A DNA stretch of 17,589 bases from assembly GCA_964634605.1 (NCBI GenBank), contig CAZWLJ010000052.1, forward strand, positions 1-17,589, in the 5' to 3' direction. Positions 1 through 7,800 of this stretch are shown piece by piece. The number at the start of each line of letters is the position of its first letter. Positions within the stretch are counted from its first letter, which is position 1. The notes beneath the pieces were generated by a model, which was given only the letters and a program-made list of their open reading frames with translations, did no database searches and was not told where the DNA came from. Position numbers and translations under genes: made by a program. This DNA is from UPXZ01 sp964634605. Its GTDB lineage: Bacteria > Bacteroidota > Bacteroidia > Bacteroidales > Paludibacteraceae.

Positions 1-684
1 AAACAAACCTTTTGCCGTTGGCATACACATGAGTGTCCCCACTTTGCCGCCACCTCCTGATTCGCCGCAAATGGTAACATCGGAAGGATTACCACCGAAA
101 CTTTCAATGTTTTTGCTAATCCACTCCAGCGCTTTTACGATGTCGAGCATGCCGGCATTTGCCGATTGCGCGTACTTCGGGCCACATGCCGATAAATCAA
201 GAAAACCAAGAATGTTCAAACGGTGATTTATTGATACCATCACAATATCGCCCTTTTTTGCCAGCGCTTTACCGTAAGTCATCGGATCGTTGCTGCTGCC
301 CACATGGAAACCACCTCCATGCAACCAAAGCATAACCGGGCGTTTTTTTCCATCGTTGATCCCCTGTGTCCAGACATTTACACTGAACAGTTTTTTTTCG
401 TCCTGGTTAGTTTCCGAAATCCAGGGTACTATTTGCCGGGCTGCCGGACCAAACTGAGTGCATTCAAGAACTCCTTTCCAGGCATCAGGATCCTGCGGAG
501 GCATAAACCTTTCAGCCCTGGCGTAGGGAATGCCTTTGAAAGTAAATATGCCATCGTCAATACTACCTGATACATTACCCGAAGTGGTTTTAACAACCGG
601 ATTTTGGTTTTGGCTTTTAATAGAGCCGAATCCCGTTAAACAAAACAGAATAGAAATTAAAAAAAAGTTAGTCAGGTGTTTCAT
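1..684 (-). CDS. Type-B carboxylesterase/lipase family protein, secreted, 3' end outside the window
   Basis: This is the N-terminal 228 residues of an alpha/beta-hydrolase of the type-B carboxylesterase family, which hydrolyses ester bonds; the substrate cannot be told from the sequence. The ATG at 684-682 opens a hydrophobic signal peptide (about residues 1-24, ending near SIKSQNQ), so the enzyme should be exported. Family landmarks are in order: the FKGIPYA segment near residues 49-55, the oxyanion-hole motif HGGGF (122-126), the conserved helix and FGGNPSDVT segment (about 196-204), and the nucleophile elbow GESGG with Ser209. Many relatives have GESAGG, so Gly after the serine is a mild variant. 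The acidic and histidine members of the triad would lie in the missing C-terminal half. The frame stays open to base 1. No clear promoter was seen upstream. The family call is secure; the specificity is unknown. Confidence 0.9.
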   Translation of the reverse strand, partial: MKHLTNFFLISILFCLTGFGSIKSQNQNPVVKTTSGNVSGSIDDGIFTFKGIPYARAERFMPPQDPDAWKGVLECTQFGPAARQIVPWISETNQDEKKLFSVNVWTQGINDGKKRPVMLWLHGGGFHVGSSNDPMTYGKALAKKGDIVMVSINHRLNILGFLDLSACGPKYAQSANAGMLDIVKALEWISKNIESFGGNPSDVTICGESGGGGKVGTLMCMPTAKGLF

Positions 685-1064
685 TGTATTATTATTATAT
701 ATGTAATTTTGAAATAATTCTATTTATTCCATGTTAATTGATTTGCAGGAAGCTTTTTTACATGCGGCATAATGGGGGTTTGCGAAAAAATCTTCTGCAT
801 CATTTATGAATTCGGATACATAACTGAGAAAAAAATCATCTGCTCGATTCTTCGTAATTCCATTTTAGCTTCTGTATAGTCTGTCGAAAAACAATTTGCG
901 TACATACAACTTTTCGCCCATAAATAGCACGAGTGTATCAACCGGGACAAACTTTTTTTAATAAAATACAAGGTATCAAAGTACAGAAATCCGCACAGTT
1001 TGCAAAATTGTATGTTAGCGATTTTATCAGTTGCTGATATACCTGCAGTTTTGGTTTTGAACCA
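685..1064. other. Intergenic stretch (380 nt) with possible gene debris
   Basis: There is no intact gene between the esterase start and the lipoprotein stop. On the minus strand, the lipoprotein's reading frame stays open for 86 codons past its TAG (1065-1067) to a TAA at 804-806. A second frame, open from 864, then continues to a TAA at 724-726 with protein-like composition. Together they look like a frameshifted remnant, but neither has a well-placed ATG. No terminator hairpin or consensus promoter for the esterase gene was found. The stretch is AT-rich like its two downstream neighbours. Confidence 0.4.
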
Positions 1065-1532
1065 CTAATCTATCTCGTCAGTTTCGACTATACTATTCAG
1101 TTTTGTTATTTCATAGTATTCAACTGTATTGTCTGCGTTTTCCAATTTCTTTGATGAAGCAATATCTGCTTTGTAGGTCTGCATACCCGGCTTTAACTGT
1201 GCTGGCATAATCTTTTTTGATGACCACAAATCATAATTTTGCTTTGAAATAACATAAACAATAGTGTTCTCATAATTTTTTATGAAAAGATAAAATTCTT
1301 CATTTGTGTTTTTTCCTGTGATATTGCCGTCATCGGTTGCTGTTCCATTGAACGAAAGATAAACGACAGAGGAGGCTTTTTCATTAACGGAGTTATTATC
1401 AGTATTAATTTTATTTACTGCTAAACTATCGTTAATTGATGATGTCTGAGCTTGTGATGACTGATTTTGACCACAACCAAACAAAAATACTACACTAAGT
1501 AATACCATACAGATAATCATTCCTATTTTCAT
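1065..1532 (-). CDS. Small predicted lipoprotein, function unknown
   Basis: This 155-residue protein starts with a type II signal peptide: a short basic start (MKIG), a hydrophobic core, then the lipobox LFGC with the acceptor cysteine at residue 20. It should therefore be lipidated by Lgt, cleaved, and anchored in a membrane, in Bacteroidota possibly at the surface. The mature part begins with a flexible Gln/Ser/Asn-rich linker (about 21-55). A globular part follows (about 55-150) with alternating hydrophobic and charged residues that suggest beta strands. I recognise no family. The ATG at 1532-1530 is chosen because it directly precedes the signal peptide. It lies 76 nt downstream of the FISUMP gene on the same strand, so the two may share a transcript. 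The reading frame stays open for 86 codons after the TAG, which may mean the C-terminus was once longer. Confidence 0.75.
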   Translation of the reverse strand: MKIGMIICMVLLSVVFLFGCGQNQSSQAQTSSINDSLAVNKINTDNNSVNEKASSVVYLSFNGTATDDGNITGKNTNEEFYLFIKNYENTIVYVISKQNYDLWSSKKIMPAQLKPGMQTYKADIASSKKLENADNTVEYYEITKLNSIVETDEID

Positions 1533-1608
1533 TTTTTTACCATTTTAATTAATTATAGATTCAGTTTTATGTTTTTTTTGAAAATAAATAATTCGATTAA
1601 AAATTCAC

Positions 1609-2529
1609 CTATTTATCTTTCACACATCTTATTGAGTAGCTCCAAGCGGGGTCGCCGTCACTAACAATTACATTATCACGCATAAACCCAAGATCTATTG
1701 TAGAAAAACTATTTCGAACTTTCGGATTTGGTGTTGAAGTCCAAAAAGAAGTGTATTTATTTAAATTTGAAAAAGAGGGTTTGCTGTCTCTGCTACCTGC
1801 GGGTAAAACAGTTATTCCACTACTATTGGTTCTGTCAAATTTACTGTTTCGCCAATATAAATCGGTTGTTTCTTTGAGTGCAGAACCTGCGACTTTTAAT
1901 CCGCCAAATGTGTTTATTAAATCCGTCCATTCTTGTTGTGACGGAATATGCCAGCCTTTTGGGCAAATGTCACTGAGATTAGTAGTTAATGACTGACCTG
2001 AATACAATTTTCCATACACTTTATTAGTTTCGGAATTATCGTAATACCACGAATTGTTTGGCAAGTCATAATCAAGATTTTGTACAAACCATTCTTTTCC
2101 ATTTACTGTTATTGTCCAGTAGATTTTATAATCGCGTAAATCTACAAATGATTTGTATTTTAATGTGTTATTTAGCGTAATGGGTAAAGTACTAAATGCG
2201 AAAATTTTTGATGTTCTGATTACCTTTCCATTTTTTTTCTCTACTATTTTCCAGTAATATTTTTTATTTAATTCTAATATGACAGGTTTTACTTCCATTG
2301 TATCCAAATCAGATTTATAAAGACCTGGATTTGCTGAAAGTCCAAAATACAAATCGTATTTCATACCTTCTTGTGCTGACCATTTTAAAATACCAACATT
2401 TACATTACTTGCTCCGTCTTTTGGAAACACTGTAGTTATTTCCTTTTGTGCGTACATTTTACCACTATTAAAAAACACTACAAAAGTCATTAAAATTAGA
2501 AATTGAAAACATTTTACTTTTTTTCCCAT
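1609..2529 (-). CDS. Secreted protein with FISUMP domain (Fibrobacter succinogenes major paralogous domain)
   Basis: This is a 306-residue exported protein. Residues 1-27 form a Sec signal peptide (lysine-rich start, hydrophobic core, cleavage near MYA/QKE). Residues about 33-117 look like an Ig or fibronectin-III-like beta sandwich: FPKDGASNVNV, then an ILKWSA strand, and a YYWKI...FAFST ending typical of such modules in Bacteroidota surface proteins. Residues about 140-306 match the FISUMP family by eye: a GKEWFVQNLDYD start, a central CPKGWHIPSQQEW motif (189-201), GSRD, a SFWTSTP segment and the C-terminal YSIRCVKD. FISUMP proteins occur as multiple paralogues in Fibrobacter and Bacteroidota; their biochemical role is not established and some are thought to be surface or adhesin-like. 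No lipobox and no type IX sorting domain were seen. The start at 2529 is fixed by the signal peptide. Confidence 0.85.
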   Translation of the reverse strand: MGKKVKCFQFLILMTFVVFFNSGKMYAQKEITTVFPKDGASNVNVGILKWSAQEGMKYDLYFGLSANPGLYKSDLDTMEVKPVILELNKKYYWKIVEKKNGKVIRTSKIFAFSTLPITLNNTLKYKSFVDLRDYKIYWTITVNGKEWFVQNLDYDLPNNSWYYDNSETNKVYGKLYSGQSLTTNLSDICPKGWHIPSQQEWTDLINTFGGLKVAGSALKETTDLYWRNSKFDRTNSSGITVLPAGSRDSKPSFSNLNKYTSFWTSTPNPKVRNSFSTIDLGFMRDNVIVSDGDPAWSYSIRCVKDK

Positions 2530-2849
2530 AATATAATTTTTGTTTAATTGTTAAATAAAAATCAATCAGTAAATCATTGCATATCGTTATTTTTAGTAAA
2601 TCTTCGGTTAAATTAACGAAGCTGTAAATTTATTAAAGTTTTTTTAATTAACATGATAAATCAATTAGTAAATGCAACTTTGCAGGCAAAATAGGATAGT
2701 TTGTTTTTCTCCTGATTAGCAGCTGATTTTCCTGCATAACGCACAACCGGATTGGTGCAAAAGTTCCTCACAGGTCGAAGGGTTCTGTAATCCCGCGAGC
2801 CAGCGTCATCAGTTGAATATTAGCTTTATAAATCCATCAGGACACGCTA
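2530..2849. other. Intergenic stretch (320 nt), AT-rich, no gene seen
   Basis: This region lies between the start of the FISUMP gene and the 3' end of adenine deaminase, both on the minus strand. It should hold the FISUMP promoter and the adenine deaminase transcript end, but I found no perfect TAnnTTTG box and no convincing hairpin with a U-tract. A 20-nt imperfect palindrome at 2602-2621 (CTTCGG-TTAA-A-TTAA-CGAAG) sits about 75 nt ahead of the FISUMP start and could be a protein-binding site. Short open frames exist in 2660-2800 but none resembles a known protein. Confidence 0.4.
2602..2621. promoter_or_regulatory. Imperfect palindrome upstream of the FISUMP gene
   Basis: The arms CTTCG and CGAAG flank TTAA-A-TTAA with one extra G, giving a nearly symmetric 20-nt site. 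Its place, 73 nt upstream of the FISUMP start codon, fits an operator or a leader hairpin. No regulator is identified, and chance is possible in such AT-rich DNA. Confidence 0.3.
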
Positions 2850-4481
2850 TTATTCCATTAGGTGCGTGAATCCGTAGTTTATACCATCGAAAAGTCCTTT
2901 ATCGGTAAGTTTAAGTTCGGGAATAACAAGCAGTGACATGAATGCTACAGTCATAAAGGGTGCCTGTAACGCTGAACCGAATTCTTTGGCTTTGGCATCG
3001 ACCAGTTCGTAGTTACTTGCCACCGAGAAACCGTCGCCGGTTGACATTAATCCGCCCACAGGCAACGGGAGCAGATAAGTTTCCTCCCGGTCACACACCA
3101 GAATTCCGCCTTTGCTGTCGATTATCCGGTTTATAGCCGCAACAATTTCCTGGTCGGAAGTACCTACAGCTACGATATTATGGCTGTCGTGCGAAACGGT
3201 GGAAGCTAACGCACCTTTTTTCAGACCTATATTTTTGATAAAACCAATGGACGGCTTGGAATTTTGGTACCGGTTGTAAACCACCAGCTTCAACACATCG
3301 TTTTCGATATCGGAAACCACATTTCCATTTTCTATCAATGGATCAAATGTACCGGCATGAGTAAAAAGCTGACCATCGTTTACCACGATTACCTTGAGTT
3401 TATCGCCCCGTGGAGTAACGCTGATGTCTTCAGGAGTCAGTTTTGAGGCATTAAACTGATTGATTGCATGGTTCATTGATTGAAACTGCAACAGCGATTC
3501 GCCTTTTTCGGCAACCTTCACGCCACGGATGTAAGTTTCAAGAATATTAAAATCAGTGAGATTGTCAACAATTACAAAATCGGCATCATCGCCCTTACGG
3601 AGTAACCCTACATTCAGCCTGTAATGTTTAACCGGATTATAACTGGCAGCCCGTATCACATCCAGAGGGTTGTAACCGGCCGAAACGGCTCTTCGAACCA
3701 ACTGATTAATATGTCCGTTTCGTATCAGATCATCGGGATGTTTGTCGTCGGAACAAAACATGATTTTACCGGCGTGATTCCGGATGAGCGGAATCAGTGC
3801 ATCGAAATTTTTAGCTGCGCTTCCCTCGCGAATAAGAATGTGCATGCCAAGTGCAATTTTCCCGAGTGCTTCTTCGGGTGTCATACATTCGTGGTCGGTG
3901 CTGATACCTGCTGCAGTATATTTTACCAGATTGTCGCCCGTCATATCAGGTGCGTGTCCGTCGATGGGCTTCCCGGCTTTCAGGGCCGCATCAATTTTTT
4001 TCAGCACTTCATCATCTCCCTGAACGACACCTTCATAATCCATCATCTCTGCAAGAAAATGTATGTTTTCCCTCGTCATAAGTTCCTGAATATCAGCTGA
4101 ATTAATAACGGCTCCCGAAGTATCAATACCGGTAGCAGGCACGCACGAGGGTGCTCCGAAAAAGAACTTCATAGGCGACTTCTGTGCGTTTTCAATCATA
4201 TAATCGACACCAGGTACGCCACAAACATTGGCAATTTCGTGCGGATCGCAAACACAGGCCACCGTTCCGTGGACCGATGCATGACGTGCAAATTCAGTGG
4301 GGAGCAACATCGAACTTTCGATATGGATGTGTGCATCAACAAATCCCGGCATGATGAAAACAGATGAATGCACCGGTTTTTCTTCTACGGATACTATTTT
4401 ACCTTCCGAAACGGTCAGTTCGCCCGGAAAAATGCGGCGCGATACCACATCGACAATGTTTCCTGTAATTATTTTTTCCAT
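2850..4481 (-). CDS. ade: Adenine deaminase
   Basis: This cytosolic metalloenzyme of the amidohydrolase superfamily converts adenine to hypoxanthine plus ammonia in purine salvage. The protein has 543 residues, normal for the microbial Ade family, which is distinct from the short adenosine-deaminase-like enzymes. The start MEKIITGNIVD is followed by a small beta domain, then the metal ligands PGFVDAHIHIES (His51, His53) and the family-typical HGTVACVCDPHEIANV (about 71-85). Further motifs are DGHAPDM, STDHECM and FCSDDKHPDDL with later metal or catalytic residues. The C-terminal portion (about 370-543) carries the Ade-type segments HDSHNIVAVG and LPLPVGGLMSTG. I chose the ATG at 4481 over the upstream in-frame TTG at 4496 because it begins exactly at the conserved N-terminus. 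A consensus -7 box lies at 4633-4640, giving a leader of about 145 nt. The gene is divergent from putA. Confidence 0.93.
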   Translation of the reverse strand: MEKIITGNIVDVVSRRIFPGELTVSEGKIVSVEEKPVHSSVFIMPGFVDAHIHIESSMLLPTEFARHASVHGTVACVCDPHEIANVCGVPGVDYMIENAQKSPMKFFFGAPSCVPATGIDTSGAVINSADIQELMTRENIHFLAEMMDYEGVVQGDDEVLKKIDAALKAGKPIDGHAPDMTGDNLVKYTAAGISTDHECMTPEEALGKIALGMHILIREGSAAKNFDALIPLIRNHAGKIMFCSDDKHPDDLIRNGHINQLVRRAVSAGYNPLDVIRAASYNPVKHYRLNVGLLRKGDDADFVIVDNLTDFNILETYIRGVKVAEKGESLLQFQSMNHAINQFNASKLTPEDISVTPRGDKLKVIVVNDGQLFTHAGTFDPLIENGNVVSDIENDVLKLVVYNRYQNSKPSIGFIKNIGLKKGALASTVSHDSHNIVAVGTSDQEIVAAINRIIDSKGGILVCDREETYLLPLPVGGLMSTGDGFSVASNYELVDAKAKEFGSALQAPFMTVAFMSLLVIPELKLTDKGLFDGINYGFTHLME

Positions 4482-4626
4482 GATTATTCGAAACAATAAA
4501 TAGTGTTGATTTAATTAATCTGACCGGGAGTAAATTTTCCCTGCTGCCGCGTGAATGGATTGCCAGGTTAACCGGATTTGCAGTCACGGCTCTAATATTT
4601 CCGGATTTTTTAATACGGAAATATAT
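4482..4626 (-). promoter_or_regulatory. Long, possibly structured 5' leader of ade
   Basis: The predicted leader is about 145 nt. On the minus strand, GCCGTGA pairs with TCA-CG-CGGC (a 2-nt bulge), enclosing the self-complementary GGTTAACC. Downstream, GGGA and TCCC flank an 8-nt loop closer to the start codon. The element does not match the purine, TPP, cobalamin, THF or SAM riboswitch motifs I know. It may be regulatory RNA or only an untranslated region. Confidence 0.3.
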
Positions 4627-4632
4627 GCACCG

Positions 4633-4640
4633 CAAATATA
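4633..4640 (-). promoter_or_regulatory. Candidate -7 promoter box of ade
   Basis: On the minus strand this reads TATATTTG, a full match to the Bacteroidota -7 consensus TAnnTTTG. A TTG lies 23 nt further upstream (4664-4666), a little beyond the usual 19-20 nt spacing, so the -33 element is weak. Transcription would start near 4626. Confidence 0.5.
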
Positions 4641-4758
4641 AACATTTATTTCATACATGATGACAATTGGCCAAAATCTGCTTCATCATCGGCAGAGTGA
4701 CCTTTTACTTATACTATTCGGAAGATACTGGTTCATCTGAAAATATTCTGATGTCCGG

Positions 4759-4789
4759 TTGAGATTCCGGGAATTTTTTTCTACTTTTA
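4759..4789 (+). promoter_or_regulatory. Candidate putA promoter
   Basis: TTG at 4759-4761 and TACTTTTA at 4782-4789 are separated by 20 nt. The second element matches TAnnTTTG in all but the last base, and the spacing equals that of the rnpB promoter in this window. The start of transcription would be about 65 nt upstream of the putA ATG. Confidence 0.55.
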
Positions 4790-4862
4790 CACTCCGGTTT
4801 TTAACACCGGCTATTAACCAAATTTCTATATAATTCTTAAATCAATATTCAAAATAAGCTAC

Positions 4863-7800
4863 ATGGAAAACATCAAAACATCCGAAGTAATTGAATGGGC
4901 AAGTAGTTTCATGTCCAGAGCGCTGAATGAAATCCGCGAAGAGGAACGAAAGGAGCAGAATAAGTATGCTGCACTGGTTCAGAATCCGAACGATAAAGTA
5001 TTAATGACTAAAATGCTCGACGAGACATCGCAGATTCGCGATAACCGCAAACTCGCGAAGCGCATCCGCCTGCTGCTTAAAGAGTACGGTACACCCGATT
5101 TTTTCACATCGCTCGAGAAAGGTATGCTTCAGCTTTTCAATACCGTAGGATATCATTTCCCTTCAATTGCAGTTCCTGTTTTCAAAAAATACCTGCGCGA
5201 TTATACCAGCGCCATTATCATCAACGAACGACCCGACCTGCTCAACCGACACCTCGACGAACGTAATAAACAAAAAATCGGTCAGAATGTGAACCTGCTT
5301 GGCGAAGTGGTGCTTGGCGACGCTGAAGCCCGCAAACGTTACGAACATTACCTCGAAGGACTCAAAGACCCCCGCATCAATTATATTTCCGTGAAACTTT
5401 CGGGTATTTACGCCCAGATAAATCCGCTGAATTACGAAACCTGCAAAAAGGAATTGTGCGAGCTGATGGGAAATATCTATCAGCAGGCAATGGACTATCC
5501 GTTCGACGAAGGCAACGGGGTAAAAACCAGCAAGTTTGTTAACCTGGATATGGAAGAATACAAGGACACCGAACTTACGCTCGATGTATTCAAAACCGTG
5601 CTTTCGGAGCCACGATTCAAAAACCTGAGTGCCGGAATTGTTATCCAGGCATACCTGCCCGATGCCCGCAAATTGCAGGATGAACTGCTCGAATTTGGTA
5701 AAAAACGTTATGCCGAAGGCGGAGCGCCGTTGAAAATGAGACTGGTGAAAGGGGCAAACCTGGCAATGGAAACCATCCAGTCGTCATTGCGCGGATGGGA
5801 AAATCCCGTATACGACGATAAAATAAAAGTGGACGCCAACTATCTGAAAGTGCTGGATGTGGCCTTGAAACCCGAAAATGTGAAAGCAGTTCATGTGGGA
5901 GTGGCATCACACAATTTCTTCACCATCGGCTATGCCTATTTATTATCGAAAAAGAACGGGATAGAGGATTACGTGACTTTTGAAATGCTCGAAGGAATGG
6001 CCAATCACCTTCCGCGCGTGATGCGGAGTCTCGATAAGCATATCATACTCTACACCCCGGTGGTGAATGACGAAAATTTCCTGAACGCCGTTTCGTACCT
6101 GGTGCGACGCATGGACGAAAATACCGGGAAAGACAATTTCCTGACCTATTCATTCAACCTGAAGGAAGGCAGCGAAGAGTGGAATTTCCTGAAAAAGCAG
6201 TTTGAGGATGCCATGGCTATAAAAGACACCGTGAGCACCGAACCCAAACGGAAGCAAAACCGGAATTTAGCCTATCGGGCCGAAATACAGGAAGTATTTA
6301 AAAATGAACCTGATACTGATTTCGATCTGCGCGAAAACAGGCTTTGGGCGGATAAAATACGCGGAAAATGGATGAAATCCGAGAAGGACGAACCCTATCA
6401 GATACCGGCACAGGTGGGAGAAAAGGAATACACCACGAACAATAAAAAGAAATACTTCGACCGGAGCCAGAATGGCAGGGTGCTCGTATGCGAAGTGAGC
6501 ACCGTATCGGCTGCACAAATGCAGGAAGTAGTGGCAATTGCAGAAGCTGACCACTCAGGCTGGCGTAAAACCAACTTGCAGAAACGCAACAGGATTTTAC
6601 AGCTTTCAGCCGAAAACATTGCCAACAAGCGGGGCGATCTGATAGGTTGCATGGCTGCCGTTACCGGAAAAACCTTCAACGAGGGCGATGTGGAAGTGTC
6701 CGAAGCCATAGATTTCTGTCGTTTCTATCCGCTTTCGATGAAAAAATTTGACGAACTGAAAACAGTCAGAAACACACCCAAAGGCATCGTACTGGTGATT
6801 CCACCCTGGAATTTCCCGACGGCGATACCCGTTGGCGGAGTCGTGGCTGGACTGTCAACCGGCAATACAGTTATCCTAAAACCCGCTACCGTGGCATTCC
6901 CTGTAGCGTGGGAATTTGCACAGTGCTTCTGGGATGCCGGAGTACCAAAAGATGCTTTGCAGGTGATTTGTCCTGAAGGGTATGATGCACTCAATTACCT
7001 GACCTCACACTCTTCCATCAGTCATATCATTATGACCGGAGGTACCGATACAGCTTTCAAACTGCTTGAAAATAATCCGACTTGCCCGCTTTCGGCCGAA
7101 ACGGGCGGTAAGGATGCTATCATTCTCACAGCCAGCGGCGACCGCGACCATGCCATACTGAACGTGGTGAAATCGGCATTCGGAAATGCCGGTCAGAAGT
7201 GCTCCGCCTGCTCGCTCCTGATAGTGGAAAAAAGCGTGTACGACGATCCGGATTTCAAAGTCAAGTTGAAAGATGCTACCGAAAGCATGCATACCGGAAG
7301 CGCATGGAACGGCGGAAACCTGGTAGGCCCGATGGTGACTAATACGAATGAAAAACTTCTTCAGGCAATTGATAAACTGGAAGAAGGCGAAAGCTGGCTT
7401 GTGGCTCCCGAATTTTTGGATGCTGACCGTTACATTCTGAAACCCTGTGTGAAATGGGGCGTAAAACCGGGCAATTTTACCTTTGAAAATGAACTTTTCG
7501 GACCCCTGCTGGCTGTTGTCTGCATGGACGATCTGAAACATGGAATTGAAATTGTGAATTCGAGCGAATACGGCCTCACATCAGGACTGCAAAGCCTCGA
7601 CGAGGCCGAGAGGGCACTGTGGAAAGCCACACTCGAAGCCGGAAACCTCTATATCAACCGTGGTGTAACAGGTGCTATCGTACAGCGTCAGCCTTTTGGC
7701 GGAATGAAACGCTCCGCTTTTGGCGGAGGCATCAAAGCCGGAAGCGAGAATTATGTAAGTTGCTTTGTGAACTTTGAGGAAACAGGCAATTCGGAACAGG

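Larger units (their letters stand above)
4482..4862. other. Divergent intergenic region between ade and putA (381 nt)
   Basis: This region holds no gene. It contains the promoter candidates for both flanking genes: a TATATTTG -7 box for ade on the minus strand (4633-4640) and a TTG-N20-TACTTTTA site for putA on the plus strand (4759-4789). The part between the ade -7 box and the ade start is an untranslated leader with several possible hairpins. A minus-strand open frame through the leader lacks an ATG start and overlaps ade out of frame, so it is not called. Confidence 0.6.

Noticed and set aside
2780..2815. tRNA-like segment: GGGTTCTGTAATCCC followed by CGCGAGCCA resembles a T-arm and a 3' end
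   Set aside because: The T-loop lacks the TTCGA/TTCAA core, no matching acceptor strand lies about 60-70 nt upstream, and no D-arm or anticodon stem can be drawn.
3624..4100. 158-codon plus-strand open frame inside ade
   Set aside because: It is a shadow of the conserved amidohydrolase sequence on the other strand, with no motif or ribosome-binding context.
4399..4635. Possible leader peptide or small gene in the ade upstream region
   Set aside because: The start would be a TTG overlapping the promoter box, the frame overlaps ade out of phase, and the product resembles nothing known.
7005..7541. 178-codon open frame on the minus strand inside putA
   Set aside because: It is antisense to a fully conserved ALDH domain, and its translation has no recognisable motif. 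Codon bias of the real gene explains the open antisense frame.
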